A stretch of DNA of 64,000 nucleotides from Enterobacter sp. Ag1 (GCA_000277545.1 AKXM01000058.1:1-64000), one strand, 5' to 3'. Positions 9,141-18,524 are shown, counted from the first letter of the stretch. Made by a program: numbers and translations. The notes: a model not told the origin generated them from the letters alone.

Positions 9141-9452
9141 TTATTCGAGGGGGGCAATCAATGCCGCGACTTCCGTCGGGATCTGCTGCGGGCCGATAAT
9201 TTTAACTTGTTTATGGCGACCAAGTTCGCCTTTCTCTATCACGACCTGGCCTTTCGCTACCCTGAATTGTTTGGCCAGATATTTTACCAGGTGAGCGTTG
9301 GCCTGCCCGTCTACCGGTGGTGCGGTGATGGCGACTTTTAACTCGTCGCCATGCATACCGACCAGGCTATCGCGGCTGGCCTTGGGCTGAATATACAGCC
9401 GCAGAACCAGCCCGTCAGGCTGCTGTGTCACAGCACTCAAATCGCGTACCAA
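9141..9452 (-). CDS. yggU: YggU family protein (DUF167)
   Basis: This 103-residue protein matches E. coli YggU (DUF167, UPF0235), with the conserved stretch [16 protein letters not shown] and the motif [12 protein letters not shown]. The family is widespread, small and compact, and its function is unknown. The ATG at 9452 overlaps the yggT end by 16 bases. An internal TTG at 9440 (LSAVTQQ) would align with the shorter E. coli start, so the first four residues are uncertain. Confidence 0.9.
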   Translation of the reverse strand: MVRDLSAVTQQPDGLVLRLYIQPKASRDSLVGMHGDELKVAITAPPVDGQANAHLVKYLAKQFRVAKGQVVIEKGELGRHKQVKIIGPQQIPTEVAALIAPLE

Positions 9453-9991
9453 AGGCCAGGGAACAGGTCCATACCGAGGTAGTTCAGCGCATAAAGAATA
9501 AGAATGACCACCATGGCGGAGAAATCAATGCCGCCCATCGCAGGCAAGATGCGGCGAATCGGCGCCATCATTGGCTCGGTCATTTGCATCAGCACGTATT
9601 CAATAGGGCTGCGGCCCTGGCTTATCCAGCTCATCAGGGAACGAACGATGATCACCCAGAACACCAGGGTACCGGCTGATTTCAGCAGCGACAGCACGCC
9701 GATGAGTAAGTTTAATGGATCGAGCGACAGCCCGCCGGACTGGATCAGCAGCAGAATAGGGAATTTCAGCGTGGTGAGTATAAATGCCACCAGCAGGGAT
9801 GAGGTGTCAATAGGGCCCAGGGATGGCAGTACGCGACGAAGCGGTCCGACAACGGGCTGGGTAACTTTAACGATGAACTGGGCAAACGGGTTGTAGAAAT
9901 CACAGCGCGCCCACTGCATCCAGATACGGATAAGCAGCACCATTACGTAAAGCTCAATCAGGGTTTTGACCAGGAAAGTCAACGTAAGCAT
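9437..9991 (-). CDS. yggT: YggT family inner-membrane protein
   Basis: The 184-residue product carries two repeats of the YggT domain (PF02325). Each repeat has a hydrophobic helix, an amphipathic loop with the PIRRxLPxxGxID motif ([16 protein letters not shown] and [16 protein letters not shown]), and a further helix. About four to five membrane helices are expected. The family has been linked to osmotic shock resistance and membrane protein organisation, but the mechanism is unknown. The start at 9991 has AGGA at a good distance; a frame four codons longer is possible. It lies between yggS and yggU in the leftward operon. Confidence 0.92.
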   Translation of the reverse strand: MLTLTFLVKTLIELYVMVLLIRIWMQWARCDFYNPFAQFIVKVTQPVVGPLRRVLPSLGPIDTSSLLVAFILTTLKFPILLLIQSGGLSLDPLNLLIGVLSLLKSAGTLVFWVIIVRSLMSWISQGRSPIEYVLMQMTEPMMAPIRRILPAMGGIDFSAMVVILILYALNYLGMDLFPGLWYAI

Positions 9992-10015
9992 GGTTTTCCT
10001 CAAAAATGATGGTGA

Positions 10016-10720
10016 TTAACGAGCGGGATAATCCCGCGCGCCGAAAATAGCGGTTCCAATGCGCACCATGGTGCTGCCTGCGGCAATCGCGGCTTCCATG
10101 TCATCGGTCATGCCGAGAGATAATGTATCGATCGTGGTAAAGCGGGCTTTGAGTGCATTACAGGCCTCTGCCATTTTGCGGCAAACGGTAAGCTGGCGCT
10201 CGTAATCCGGTTCTGGCGCAGGGATGGCCATCAGGCCTCGCAGCGTCAGTCCCGGTAAGGCCGCCACTTCGGCAGCTAACTGCTCCAGCTCACTCAGCGC
10301 GATGCCGGACTTACTGTTTTCGTCGCTGATATTAATTTGAATCAGTACGTTTAGCGGCGGCAACGTCGACGGGCGTTGTTCGCTGAGTCTGCTGGCAATT
10401 TTCAGCCGATCGACGGTATGGCACCAGTCAAAATTCTCCGCCACAAGGCGGCTTTTATTCGACTGCAGCGGCCCGATAAAGTGCCACTCCAGCCCTGTTA
10501 CACCTTGTTCAGCAAAGTGGTGAATCTTATCCACGCCTTCCTGCACATAGTTTTCGCCAAAGGCGCGTTGCCCGGCAGCAATCGCTTCTGCGAGGGCGCT
10601 CGCAGGCTTGGTTTTGCTGACTGCAAGCAGAGTCACTTCTTCGGGGCTTCTGCCGCAACGTGCCGCAGCGGCTGAGATTTTCCCATGTACCTGTGCCAGA
10701 TTGTGCGCTATCTCATTCAT
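10016..10720 (-). CDS. yggS: PLP homeostasis protein (YggS/PLPBP)
   Basis: YggS binds pyridoxal 5'-phosphate and controls its free pool; loss affects amino-acid pools and vitamin B6 metabolism. The product is 234 residues, the E. coli length. The PLP lysine is K36 in LLAVSKTKPA, on an alanine-racemase-type TIM barrel. GENYVQEG and WHFIGPLQSNK are further family motifs, and SMGMSxD appears as SLGMTDDMEAAI. The start at 10720 is the family start; the open frame continues 86 codons upstream into yggR. It is the first gene of the leftward operon and is divergent from yggR by only 16 bases. Confidence 0.97.
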   Translation of the reverse strand: MNEIAHNLAQVHGKISAAAARCGRSPEEVTLLAVSKTKPASALAEAIAAGQRAFGENYVQEGVDKIHHFAEQGVTGLEWHFIGPLQSNKSRLVAENFDWCHTVDRLKIASRLSEQRPSTLPPLNVLIQINISDENSKSGIALSELEQLAAEVAALPGLTLRGLMAIPAPEPDYERQLTVCRKMAEACNALKARFTTIDTLSLGMTDDMEAAIAAGSTMVRIGTAIFGARDYPAR

Positions 10721-10736
10721 GATCGTTGGAAGTGAT

Positions 10737-11762
10737 ATGGATATCGAAGAAATTGTGGCCCTTAGTGTAAAGCATAATGTCTCCGATCTACACCTGTGCG
10801 CGCGCCAGGCGGCACGCTGGCGAAAGTGTGGCAGGCTGGAAGCGTGCCCGGAGAAGGTGCCGGAAGTCGAAGAGGTTCTCAACGGATGGTTAAATGAGGA
10901 GCAAAAGTTGCAGCTTAGCCGCGCCGGCCAGCTCGATTTTTCACTTACGCTCACGAACGGTTTCAGGCTGCGCGGCAATGCTTTTCGCCATCAGGAAGGT
11001 TATTCGCTGGCGCTTAGATTACTCGCGTCTTCTTGTCCGGATCTGCATACGCTTGGCGCACCGTCCCAACTGAAGGCGCTTTTACGGGAAAGTGAAGGGC
11101 TGATACTGGTGACAGGTGCTACCGGGAGCGGGAAGTCTACAACCCTTGCCGCGATGATTCAGCATCTCAACCAGCATCTTGACGGCCATGTGCTAACGCT
11201 TGAAGACCCCATCGAATTTATTCACGCCTCTGGCCGCTGCCTGATTCAGCAGCGCGAGCCCGGTCTGCACTGTGAAAGCTATGCAGCAGCGCTAAAAGCC
11301 GCTTTAAGGGAAGATCCGGACGTCATCCTGCTGGGCGAGCTCAGGGATAGCGAGACGGTTGGCCTGGCGCTGACCGCGGCAGAAACAGGGCATTTGGTTC
11401 TGGCGACATTGCACACACGCGGTGCTGCTCAGGCGGTAGAACGGCTGGTGGACGTGTTCCCTGCTCAGGAGAAAAGCCTGATTCAAACTCAGCTTGCCGG
11501 AAGCCTGAAAGCGGTGCTGGCACAAAAGCTTGTACCGGCGACTGACGGTGGCCGGGTGGCGCTGTACGAACTCTTGGTCAATACCCCGGCTGTGGCAAAT
11601 TTGATTCGTGAGGGGAAGACGCATCAACTGCCTGGCGTGCTGCAAACCGGCCAGCAGCATGGCATGCAAAGCTTTGCCCAGAGCGAGGCGCTGCTGCTGC
11701 GTGAAGGTAGGATTGCTGGAAACGATCGGGCAGCCAGCGGGCCATGGGAGGCGACGTTTTGA
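10737..11762 (+). CDS. yggR: PilT-like type IV pilus/type II secretion ATPase YggR
   Basis: The 341-residue protein is a GspE/PilT-family ATPase. It has Walker A GATGSGKSTTL, the Asp box (LTLEDPIEFIH), Walker B DVILLGELRDSET, and the His box HLVLATLHTRGAAQAVERL. Retraction ATPases of type IV pili share this form, but no pilus genes lie near it. In E. coli YggR is likewise an orphan of unproven function. The start at 10737 (MDIEEIVALSVKHNVSDLHL) is the family start. Its stop lies 10 bases before the -35 element of the hicAB promoter. Confidence 0.93.
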   Translation: MDIEEIVALSVKHNVSDLHLCARQAARWRKCGRLEACPEKVPEVEEVLNGWLNEEQKLQLSRAGQLDFSLTLTNGFRLRGNAFRHQEGYSLALRLLASSCPDLHTLGAPSQLKALLRESEGLILVTGATGSGKSTTLAAMIQHLNQHLDGHVLTLEDPIEFIHASGRCLIQQREPGLHCESYAAALKAALREDPDVILLGELRDSETVGLALTAAETGHLVLATLHTRGAAQAVERLVDVFPAQEKSLIQTQLAGSLKAVLAQKLVPATDGGRVALYELLVNTPAVANLIREGKTHQLPGVLQTGQQHGMQSFAQSEALLLREGRIAGNDRAASGPWEATF

Positions 11763-11771
11763 ACGCTTTTA

Positions 11772-11800
11772 TTGCCGTGATGTGTATTGGTGTGTATATT
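11772..11800 (+). promoter_or_regulatory. hicAB promoter
   Basis: TTGCCG (11772-11777) and TATATT (11795-11800) are spaced by 17 bp, immediately after the yggR stop. They predict a start about 17 bases before the hicA ATG. HicB proteins with a ribbon-helix-helix domain usually repress such a promoter; an operator is not evident to me. Confidence 0.65.
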
Positions 11801-11823
11801 ATCCATCATTCAGGGAGAGCATG

Positions 11824-12006
11824 ATGACCTCTGCTGAGCTGATAAAGGAATTGAGGGCCACGGGGTGCGAACCCGTCAGGCGTTCTGGGGGTAGCCACTG
11901 GATCTGGTGGTCACCTACAACCGGAAAAACGTTCCCCGTTCCGCATCCCAAAAAGGATTTGCCCGTCGGTACCGTCAAATCCATTTGTAAAATGGCAGGC
12001 ATTTAG
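11824..12006 (+). CDS. hicA: Type II toxin HicA (mRNA interferase)
   Basis: The 60-residue product fits HicA. It has a small double-stranded-RNA-binding fold, the N-terminal SAELIKELRATG helix, the catalytic histidine H25 in RSGGSHWIWW, and the typical VPHPKKDLPVGTVKSICK segment. HicA cleaves mRNA and arrests growth unless bound by HicB. Two ATGs are adjacent (11821, 11824); GGGAG is spaced six bases from the second. hicB follows 23 bases downstream. The E. coli order has yggR next to ruvX (yqgF) with no hic genes, so the pair is an insertion. No transposase or repeat borders it. Confidence 0.92.
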   Translation: MTSAELIKELRATGCEPVRRSGGSHWIWWSPTTGKTFPVPHPKKDLPVGTVKSICKMAGI

Positions 12007-12029
12007 TCTGTCGCTGCCGGAGGTTGATG

Positions 12030-12485
12030 ATGTTTTTTTCCGTTGGTGTGGAATTACCCGCAACTGAAAACGAAGCGTTTGGCCTGGTCGTGCCCGCGCT
12101 ATGCAATGATGAATTTGGCTGCGTATCGGCCGCAGACAGTCAGGTGGATATCGGCCCGATGGTGCAGGATGCGGTGCTGTCGATTGTGGATTTAATGGTG
12201 GAGAGCGGCAAAGACATTACTCAACTGTGTGATGCGGGGCCTTTTGCTTATGCCGCAGACCCGGAGTACGGCTACTGCCAGCAATGGCTGCTGGTTGATG
12301 TGGATTTATCCGCGCTGGAAGGAAAGCAGCAGCGGCTAAACATCATGCTGCCAGACGCGCTGCTGCGGCGTATTGATTCCCGGGTAAAACAGCCCTCTTC
12401 AGGCTACCGGGACCGCAGCCATTTTTTGGCGATTGCCGCAAGGCATGAACTGCTGAACGCAGGGAACGACGCGCCCGGCAGTTAA
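12030..12485 (+). CDS. hicB: Type II antitoxin HicB
   Basis: The 151-residue product pairs with HicA. The N-terminal part (about 1-95) has the partial RNase-H-like HicB fold, which binds the toxin. The C-terminal part (RLNIMLPDALLRRIDSRV to ARHELL) is a ribbon-helix-helix DNA-binding domain, so this HicB probably autoregulates the operon. TTG, ATG and ATG follow one another at 12024, 12027 and 12030. The strong GGAGG at 12019-12023 is best spaced from 12030. It is convergent with ruvX with only five bases between the stops. Confidence 0.9.
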   Translation: MFFSVGVELPATENEAFGLVVPALCNDEFGCVSAADSQVDIGPMVQDAVLSIVDLMVESGKDITQLCDAGPFAYAADPEYGYCQQWLLVDVDLSALEGKQQRLNIMLPDALLRRIDSRVKQPSSGYRDRSHFLAIAARHELLNAGNDAPGS

Positions 12486-12490
12486 GTCCT

Positions 12491-12910
12491 TCACGGGTGG
12501 TACTCGAACCAGCTTTCAAGAATAATCACCGCAGAAGCGGAGTCGATGCTGCCTTTGTTGAGGGCGCGGAAACCACCGTGTTCGAATAACCCGGCGCGGG
12601 CTTCGACGGTGCTCAGCCGCTCGTCCTGCAGGGAGACTTTCACGCCAAAGCGGCCGTGCAGGCGGTTCGCAAACTTGCGGGCTCTCGCGGTCAGGGGTTG
12701 TTCGGTGCCATCCATATTCAGCGGCAGGCCGACAACGACTTCTTCCGGCTGCCACTCTTTCAGGATTTTTTCTACCGCATTCCAGTCCGGAGTGCCGTCC
12801 TGCGCCTTGAGCGCGGTTAACGGGCGCGCAGTGCCGGTAATGCGCTGGCCGATGGCGACGCCGATACTTTTGGTGCCGAAGTCAAAAGCCATTAAAGTTC
12901 CACTGCTCAT
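12491..12910 (-). CDS. ruvX: Putative Holliday junction resolvase / pre-16S rRNA nuclease YqgF
   Basis: The 139-residue protein has the RNase-H-like fold with catalytic motif [17 protein letters not shown] (first Asp), [17 protein letters not shown], and the third acidic site near [13 protein letters not shown]. YqgF/RuvX is proposed as a Holliday junction resolvase and has been shown to act in 16S rRNA 5' end maturation. Its ATG overlaps the yqgE stop by one base, so the two are coupled. Confidence 0.95.
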   Translation of the reverse strand: MSSGTLMAFDFGTKSIGVAIGQRITGTARPLTALKAQDGTPDWNAVEKILKEWQPEEVVVGLPLNMDGTEQPLTARARKFANRLHGRFGVKVSLQDERLSTVEARAGLFEHGGFRALNKGSIDSASAVIILESWFEYHP

Positions 12911-13473
12911 CAGGCGTGCCCCGCTTCGCTTGGCATGGTGTGGATATCGATACCTATCAGACGGGCGGCCTCGCGCCAGCGCTCTGAAATGGGCGTATGG
13001 AACAAGATCTCAGGCGAAGCAGGAGCCGTCAGCCATGAGTTTTCCATGATCTCCTGCTCAAGCTGCCCCTTTTCCCAGGAAGCATAGCCGAGGGCAACAA
13101 TCACCTCTTTCGGCTGTTTGGCCGTGCCTAACGTTTCCAGCACATCACGGGAAGTTGTAATCACCGTGTCGTCGGAGATGCGAATGCTTGAGCCGAAGTT
13201 GTCCGGCGGTGAGTGCAGAATAAACCCGCGATCTTCCGCCAGCGGGCCGCCAATAAATACGGGTTTATCCAGTCGAATCGTAGCGTCGCGCGGGTCTGGT
13301 TCTATTTTTAGCTTTTCGAGAACGCCATCCACCTGCAGGTTTTCCAGCGGTTTATTGATGATAATGCCCATCGCGCCTTCATCGTTGTATTCACAGATAT
13401 AAACTACGGAGCGCTTAAATAAAGGGTCCTGGAGAGCCGGCATGGCAATAAGAAAGTGATGCTGTAAATTCAT
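12910..13473 (-). CDS. yqgE: YqgE family protein (UPF0301/AlgH)
   Basis: The 187-residue protein matches YqgE (DUF179, AlgH-like). The N-terminus is [19 protein letters not shown], with the conserved VIGGPL-type segment [16 protein letters not shown] and the [16 protein letters not shown] motif. The family is widespread in proteobacteria and the molecular function is unknown. It overlaps ruvX by one base and lies downstream of gshB on the same strand, separated by a 147-bp hairpin-rich gap. Confidence 0.94.
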   Translation of the reverse strand: MNLQHHFLIAMPALQDPLFKRSVVYICEYNDEGAMGIIINKPLENLQVDGVLEKLKIEPDPRDATIRLDKPVFIGGPLAEDRGFILHSPPDNFGSSIRISDDTVITTSRDVLETLGTAKQPKEVIVALGYASWEKGQLEQEIMENSWLTAPASPEILFHTPISERWREAARLIGIDIHTMPSEAGHA

Positions 13474-13551
13474 TGTCAGAGGTTCTGATCCCGGTTGATA
13501 AAAGCGGCAGTGGCTGCGCGAAGTGTGGCCAGCTTACCACTAATGAAGGAA

Positions 13552-13612
13552 GGCGGGCTACCCGCCGTGAATCGTGCCTTCGAAGGGGGAAGGCGGGTAA
13601 CAGCTACCCGCC
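13552..13612. repeat. Two related hairpins after gshB
   Basis: GGCGGGctaCCCGCC (13552-13566) and GGCGGGTA-acagc-TACCCGCC (13592-13612) share the same arm sequence within 61 bases. They stand just after the gshB stop and before yqgE. Neither has a T-run on the coding strand, so they look more like transcript-stabilising or REP-like elements than terminators. Confidence 0.6.
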
Positions 13613-13620
13613 AGATGCGC

Positions 13621-14568
13621 TTAGTGAGCGAGGCGTTTTTCGATGGCGTCGAACAGCATCCCGGTGATCGACACAGGGAATTCAGCTTCGATTTCGCGGA
13701 TGCAGGTTGGGCTGGTGACGTTAATCTCGGTCAGGCGATCGCCGATAATATCCAGACCAACAAAAATCAGCCCTTTGGCTTTCAGCGTAGGCCCAACGCG
13801 GCGGGCAATTTCCCAGTCGCTGTCGGTCAACGGACGTGGTTCACCACGGCCACCGGCGGCCAGGTTACCGCGGGTCTCACCACCCTGCGGAATACGAGCC
13901 AGGCAGTAAGGTACCGGCTCGCCGTCGACCACCAGCACGCGTTTATCACCGTCTTTAATGGCAGGCAGGTAGTTCTGCGCCATGCAGTAGCGGGTACCCA
14001 GTTCGGTCAGCGTTTCGGCGATAACGCCGATGTTTGGGTCATCCTGTTTCACGCGGAAAATAGAGGCGCCACCCATACCGTCCAGCGGTTTCATAATGAT
14101 GTCGCCGTGCTGCTGCCAGAAGGCTTTCAGCTGAGCTTTGTTACGGGTGACCAGCGTTTCCGGCGTTAAGTCGGCAAACCAGGCGGTGAACAGCTTTTCG
14201 TTACAGTCGCGCAGGCTCTGCGGTTTGTTAACGATCAGCGTGCCTTTCTCTTCTGCGCGCTCAAGAATATAGGTCGCGTAGATAAATTCAGTGTCGAACG
14301 GCGGGTCTTTGCGCATCAGTACCACGTTCAGATCGGCCAGGGCGATATCTTGCTCGGTGCCAAACTCATACCACTTATCGTAGTTCTGCTCGACGCTGAG
14401 CAGGCGCGTGCGGGCACGCGCTTCGCCGTTGTTCAGATACAGGTCGGCCATTTCCATGTAGTGCAGTTCGTAACCACGACGCTGCGCTTCCAGCAGCATG
14501 GCGAAGCTGGAGTCTTTTTTAATGTTGATGTGTGCGATGGGGTCCATCACGATGCCGAGCTTGATCAT
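13621..14568 (-). CDS. gshB: Glutathione synthetase
   Basis: GshB joins gamma-glutamylcysteine and glycine with ATP to make glutathione. The 315-residue product (E. coli 316) begins MIKLGIVMDPIAHINIKKDS. It has the ATP-grasp features VNKPQSLRDCNEKL, MKPLDGMGGASIFRV, the triple-glycine AAGGRGEPRPL loop and the metal-binding segment FVGLDIIGDRLTEINVTSP. It lies 12 bases downstream of rsmE on the same strand, matching the conserved rsmE-gshB-yqgE-ruvX order. Confidence 0.97.
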   Translation of the reverse strand: MIKLGIVMDPIAHINIKKDSSFAMLLEAQRRGYELHYMEMADLYLNNGEARARTRLLSVEQNYDKWYEFGTEQDIALADLNVVLMRKDPPFDTEFIYATYILERAEEKGTLIVNKPQSLRDCNEKLFTAWFADLTPETLVTRNKAQLKAFWQQHGDIIMKPLDGMGGASIFRVKQDDPNIGVIAETLTELGTRYCMAQNYLPAIKDGDKRVLVVDGEPVPYCLARIPQGGETRGNLAAGGRGEPRPLTDSDWEIARRVGPTLKAKGLIFVGLDIIGDRLTEINVTSPTCIREIEAEFPVSITGMLFDAIEKRLAH

Positions 14569-14580
14569 TGTTGTTCTCCT

Positions 14581-15312
14581 TTAGCCCAGGTCGCCAAAGC
14601 GCACCTGCAGTGCGGTGATGGCGGTGAGCGCGGTGGTCTCAGTACGCAGAACGCGCGGTCCCAACAGAATATCAGTAAATTGGTGCTCTGCGGTCATGGC
14701 AATCTCATCTGCAGACAGGCCGCCTTCCGGGCCAATCAGCAGGCGGACGCGCTCGACCGGCTGCGGCAGCGTGTTGATGCTGGCGCTGGCTCGCGGATGC
14801 AGATTGAGCTTCAGGGCGTCATCCTGCTCGGCGCACCAGGCGGCCAGGTCCATCGCCGGGCGAATGTCTGGCACCCGGTTGCGGCCGCATTGCTCACAGG
14901 CGGCAATCGCAATCTTTTGCCACTGCTGGAGTTTCTTGTTCAGCCTTTCCGCATCCAGTTTTACCCCGCAGCGCTCGGAAAACAATGGTGTAATCTCGTT
15001 CACACCCAGCTCCACGGCTTTTTGAATGGTGAATTCCATCTTTTCGCCGCGGGACATGACCTGGCCGAGATGCAGCCAGAGCGGTGACTCACGGTCGTCC
15101 TCGTTGCCCGCCAGGATTTTAACGCGCACGCTTTTTTTATCCGCCTGCACGATTTCCGCGTCGAACACCTGATTGCTGCCGTCGAACAGCTGAATAGCCT
15201 GGCCCGCGGTCATGCGCAGCACGCGTCCAACGTGGTTAGCCGCATCTTCGCTCAGGGCAACGTCCTGGCCAACGGAAAGATTTTCAGGATGGTGAATGCG
15301 GGGTATACGCAT
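14581..15312 (-). CDS. rsmE: 16S rRNA (uracil1498-N3)-methyltransferase
   Basis: RsmE methylates U1498 of 16S rRNA. The 243-residue product has an N-terminal PUA-like domain (about 1-70) and a SPOUT methyltransferase domain with the knot motifs [16 protein letters not shown] and [16 protein letters not shown]. It matches E. coli RsmE throughout. It lies upstream of gshB (12-base gap) and downstream of endA. Confidence 0.96.
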   Translation of the reverse strand: MRIPRIHHPENLSVGQDVALSEDAANHVGRVLRMTAGQAIQLFDGSNQVFDAEIVQADKKSVRVKILAGNEDDRESPLWLHLGQVMSRGEKMEFTIQKAVELGVNEITPLFSERCGVKLDAERLNKKLQQWQKIAIAACEQCGRNRVPDIRPAMDLAAWCAEQDDALKLNLHPRASASINTLPQPVERVRLLIGPEGGLSADEIAMTAEHQFTDILLGPRVLRTETTALTAITALQVRFGDLG

Positions 15313-15457
15313 GAAGTGAGTTCCGGTTAGTTGCGCTGCAGGAATGGGCTCTTATCCTGACTCTATCCCAAAAAGGGAGAGGGGATTTTCGCCCCCTTGT
15401 TCTGTAGGTCGAGGGCGATATTCGTCACAGCAAATAAAGAATTGCCGCTAGTGTAGG

Positions 15458-16165
15458 TTAGCTGTTTCGCGCCTGGCAAGCCCGCAGCACATATGGATTA
15501 TGATTGCCCTGGACTTTCGCAATGCGCTCATCCCGCTCGCACTCCCAGGTGTTGACCGGGTAGCGTTTATCCCAGGCCTGGAATAATTGAGTCTGCTGGC
15601 GAGAAAGCGACAGCTGGTATTGGTCGCGCATGTAGAAATAAGTGCGCGCAATTGCGCCTCGAGCGCGTTCCGGCGGCTCGGCCACTTTATCCTTAAAATC
15701 AATTTTCATTGCGCACTGGCCGTATTGGCTTTCGCCGCCGTTCCATTGGCTGTACATGAAGTTATTTCTGTCGGCGTTAACCTCGCCCACGGCAGGCTGC
15801 AGGTTATGCATATCGCTTTCTATTTTGCGGTATACCGGATCTTTGGCGCAGTTTTTACGTCCACCGTCTTGCCAGCACTGCAGCAGGTGGCCGAACTGCC
15901 AGGCAGGCATGACGTGCTCCCATTCAATGCGGGTGGCCCGGTTTTCGTTCTTCCGCACTTTATAGCCACAGGACTCAAGGTCCGGGATACCCTTTTTACC
16001 CTGCCAACTAATTTTACAGCCGCAGTAGAAGTCGCCCGGAGCATCGGCGTTGACCTTGACGCCTGCGGTTTTTGCTTGTGCGAAGCTATTGATGCCGTTG
16101 CTGAAGGCGGGAAGCGAACTGAAGGCTGCAACGAATGCAACAGCCCAAGAAATTTTGCGAGACAT
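15458..16165 (-). CDS. endA: DNA-specific endonuclease I
   Basis: EndA is a periplasmic nuclease that makes double-strand cuts in DNA. The 235-residue protein has a signal peptide (cleavage near AFS-NG, residue 22) and the His-Me-finger nuclease core. The signatures are [15 protein letters not shown] (catalytic His) and [14 protein letters not shown]. Eight or more cysteines, for example CGCKISW, SCGYK, LLQCW and NCAKDP, fit disulfide bonding in the periplasm. It lies between sprT and rsmE as in E. coli. Confidence 0.96.
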   Translation of the reverse strand: MSRKISWAVAFVAAFSSLPAFSNGINSFAQAKTAGVKVNADAPGDFYCGCKISWQGKKGIPDLESCGYKVRKNENRATRIEWEHVMPAWQFGHLLQCWQDGGRKNCAKDPVYRKIESDMHNLQPAVGEVNADRNNFMYSQWNGGESQYGQCAMKIDFKDKVAEPPERARGAIARTYFYMRDQYQLSLSRQQTQLFQAWDKRYPVNTWECERDERIAKVQGNHNPYVLRACQARNS

Positions 16166-16257
16166 TTCCAGAATCCTTACTAAAACGTGCCCGCACCCTA
16201 CCTGATCGGATATCCAGTTTCAATCAGAGGCAGTGTAAAAATTCCAGAAATAAACGA

Positions 16258-16773
16258 TTAATTACATGGGGTTGTAACGTCGAGTTTTAATAACTGGCCG
16301 CAATGAGTGCAGCGATATTCGGCTTCGCCGCGCAGCACCCGATTGTGGCGGCGCACGGTGAGCTGATGCTGCTGGCAAGGGCAGCGGTAGGGGAAGGTAT
16401 TTTTGCGTACCGAATCGACTTCAAATTTATGCGTGCGGCGGGCCGGGACGCCGAGCACGGTTTCCATCATCCATTTCCATTCCTTGCCGTGGGGGGCGAC
16501 GCGGCCAAAGTGCTTCCATACCAGCAGGTGAGCCAGCTCATGAGGGACAACTTCTGCGACAAAAGCCTGCTGATTTTCCATCAGCAGCACCGGATTCAGG
16601 CGAATTTCGTTGCTTTCCAGCCAGGCAGTGCCGGCGGCGGTGCCGCGCTGCTGATAGACCACTTTGGGCTCAGGATAATGGGTGCCTAAATGCGCGTTGG
16701 CCTGCTGAAGTTTTTCACGCAGACAGCGCATAACGGCTTGCTGGAGAGCGATAGGGAGTCTGAGGGCTTTCAT
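16258..16773 (-). CDS. sprT: SprT-like zinc metalloprotein
   Basis: The 171-residue protein has the zincin motif HELAH in [18 protein letters not shown]-terminal zinc-ribbon follows: C-x-C in [10 protein letters not shown] and CxxC in [11 protein letters not shown]. SprT family members resemble the Spartan protease of DNA-protein crosslink repair; the E. coli protein is poorly characterised. It is upstream of endA on the same strand. Confidence 0.94.
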   Translation of the reverse strand: MKALRLPIALQQAVMRCLREKLQQANAHLGTHYPEPKVVYQQRGTAAGTAWLESNEIRLNPVLLMENQQAFVAEVVPHELAHLLVWKHFGRVAPHGKEWKWMMETVLGVPARRTHKFEVDSVRKNTFPYRCPCQQHQLTVRRHNRVLRGEAEYRCTHCGQLLKLDVTTPCN

Positions 16774-16808
16774 ACCGGCAGAGAATAATGGGGCAGGAAG
16801 CGCGGTGC

Positions 16809-16837
16809 AAGCCCCTCCCGTTACCGGAAGGGGCTTT
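16809..16837 (-). terminator. Hairpin downstream of galP
   Basis: AAAGCCCCTTCCG-gtaa-CGGGAGGGGCTT (reverse strand) forms a strong stem seven bases past the galP stop. The T-run is short (TT then GC), so termination is likely but may be leaky toward sprT. Confidence 0.6.
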
Positions 16838-16843
16838 CAGGAC

Positions 16844-18238
16844 TCAGTTGTGTGCGCCGATTTCGCGTAATTTACGGCCTTTCATCAGGTTACGTTCGAT
16901 GTGTTCCAGAGAGACATGTTTCGTCTCAGGAATAAGCCACAGCGTCAGGACGATAAAGAACAGGTTCAGCGCCGCATAAACCCAGAAGGTGTTAGCGTTG
17001 CCCAGCGTGTTCAGCATAGTCAGGAAGGTGGCGCCGACAATCATATTGGCAATCCAGTTGGTGGCGGTGGAGCAGGTGATGCCGAAATCGCGCCCTTTGA
17101 GCGGCTGGATTTCCGAACACAGCACCCAAATCAGCGGGCCAGCGCTCATGGCGAAGCCAACGATAAACATCAGCAGCATGGCAACCGCAAAGTACTGCGC
17201 GCCCTGGGAATGGATGCCGACGTGTAGCATGGTGCCCAGCACGCCCATGCCGACGGCCATGACCAGGAAGCCGAGCACCAGCGTAGGTTTACGTCCCCAG
17301 CGGTCAACCAGACCGATAGCAATAAAGGTAGCCAGCACGTTAATCAGGCCCACGATCACGGTGCCCCACATTTGCTGCGTGGTATTCGCGAACCCGGCAA
17401 TTTCGAAGATTTTTGGTGCGTAGTACATGATGACGTTCATGCCGGTGAACTGCTGCATGACCTGCAGCAATACGCCAAGAAAGACCGCCCGGCGGAAGTT
17501 CGAGTTGTCCTTAAACAGCGACCACCCGCTTTGTTTCACCTTCAGGCTTTCGCGGATTTCCTCCAGCTCACGTTTCGCCTCTGCGCTGGTATCGCGCAGG
17601 CGCAGCAGCACGCGTTCAGCATCGTGGAAGCGGCGCTTGGCGGCAAACCAGCGCGGACTGTCCGGCAGGAAGAACACGCCAACCAGCAGTAGCAGAGCGG
17701 GAAGAGTGATCACGCCCAGCATCCAGCGCCAGGATTCGGTGTAGCTGAAAGCTGTATCGGAGAGATAAGCGCCCAGAATACCGATGGTGATCATCAGTTG
17801 GTACATGGAGATCATGCTGCCACGGATCTTCTCCGGCGCAATTTCTGACAGGTAAAGCGGGGCGGTGTAGGAAGCGACGCCTACGGCCAGGCCCAGCAGG
17901 ACACGAGACACGATCAACACTTCAACGTTGGGCGCAAAGGCCGAGAACAGGGAACCGAGCACAAACAGCACGGCACCTATCATCAGGCTGTATTTTCTCC
18001 CCAGTTTGAAAGAGAGCCAGCCGCTGCCGATGGCCCCGACGGCTGCCCCGAACATCATCGAACTCACCACCCATTCCTGGGTGTGGGAGGTGATGGCAAA
18101 GTCTTTAGCGATAAACGGCAGCGCACCGGCAATCACCCCAATGTCCAGGCCGAACAGCAGGCCGGCGAGCGCGGCGAGGAAGCAGACAAAAAAGGTCATG
18201 CTTTTGTTGGAGCGCCCGGTTTTTTTATTGTCAGGCAT
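16844..18238 (-). CDS. galP: Galactose:H+ symporter
   Basis: GalP imports galactose (and glucose) with a proton across the inner membrane. The product is 464 residues, as in E. coli, with twelve predicted helices of the sugar-porter major facilitator family. The signatures are [13 protein letters not shown] after helix 2, [41 protein letters not shown] between helices 8 and 9, and the C-terminal [14 protein letters not shown]. The start at 18238 ([12 protein letters not shown]) fits the family. It is downstream of metK in the same orientation but has its own regulatory region with CRP and gal operator sites. Confidence 0.96.
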   Translation of the reverse strand: MPDNKKTGRSNKSMTFFVCFLAALAGLLFGLDIGVIAGALPFIAKDFAITSHTQEWVVSSMMFGAAVGAIGSGWLSFKLGRKYSLMIGAVLFVLGSLFSAFAPNVEVLIVSRVLLGLAVGVASYTAPLYLSEIAPEKIRGSMISMYQLMITIGILGAYLSDTAFSYTESWRWMLGVITLPALLLLVGVFFLPDSPRWFAAKRRFHDAERVLLRLRDTSAEAKRELEEIRESLKVKQSGWSLFKDNSNFRRAVFLGVLLQVMQQFTGMNVIMYYAPKIFEIAGFANTTQQMWGTVIVGLINVLATFIAIGLVDRWGRKPTLVLGFLVMAVGMGVLGTMLHVGIHSQGAQYFAVAMLLMFIVGFAMSAGPLIWVLCSEIQPLKGRDFGITCSTATNWIANMIVGATFLTMLNTLGNANTFWVYAALNLFFIVLTLWLIPETKHVSLEHIERNLMKGRKLREIGAHN

Positions 18239-18305
18239 ATCGCCCTCCACGTGGATTTTTTCGGATTTGACGTTTTTAAGGGTAGGGCAGTAAACGGCGG
18301 AAGTG

Positions 18306-18321
18306 TGTGATGATAATCACA
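18306..18321. promoter_or_regulatory. CRP-cAMP site upstream of galP
   Basis: TGTGA-TGATAA-TCACA is a perfect match to the CRP core consensus, centred about 75 bp before the galP start. It fits the known catabolite control of galP in E. coli. Confidence 0.85.
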
Positions 18322-18324
18322 GTG

Positions 18325-18340
18325 ATGTAATCGTTTACAC
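18325..18340. promoter_or_regulatory. Gal operator 1 (GalR/GalS) at galP
   Basis: On the reverse strand GTGTAAACGATTACAT matches the GalR/GalS operator (GTGTAAACGATTCCAC type) in all central positions. It abuts the CRP site by three bases, so repressor and activator probably compete or cooperate. Confidence 0.8.
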
Positions 18341-18508
18341 TGGGGGTCTAAATTGAGAGGAAACTTAATGTTGATAAGACAGGGAATTTACGGCTAATAA
18401 AATCCGCCCTGCGGTTAAAAATCGGTGTTTGATGAGCTGTTTATGTAACAAATGATGTGCCTGAACGCACATATGAATAAAAGTGGCAATAAAGGCTATT
18501 CCTGTTAT

Positions 18509-18524
18509 GTGTAATCGGTTTCAA
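18509..18524. promoter_or_regulatory. Second candidate gal operator, 184 bp upstream
   Basis: GTGTAATCGGTTTCAA on the forward strand keeps GTG, AA, the central CG, TT and C of the gal operator. Its centre lies 184 bp from that of operator 1. The rest of the 18340-18578 gap holds AT-rich sequence without a gene. Confidence 0.45.
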
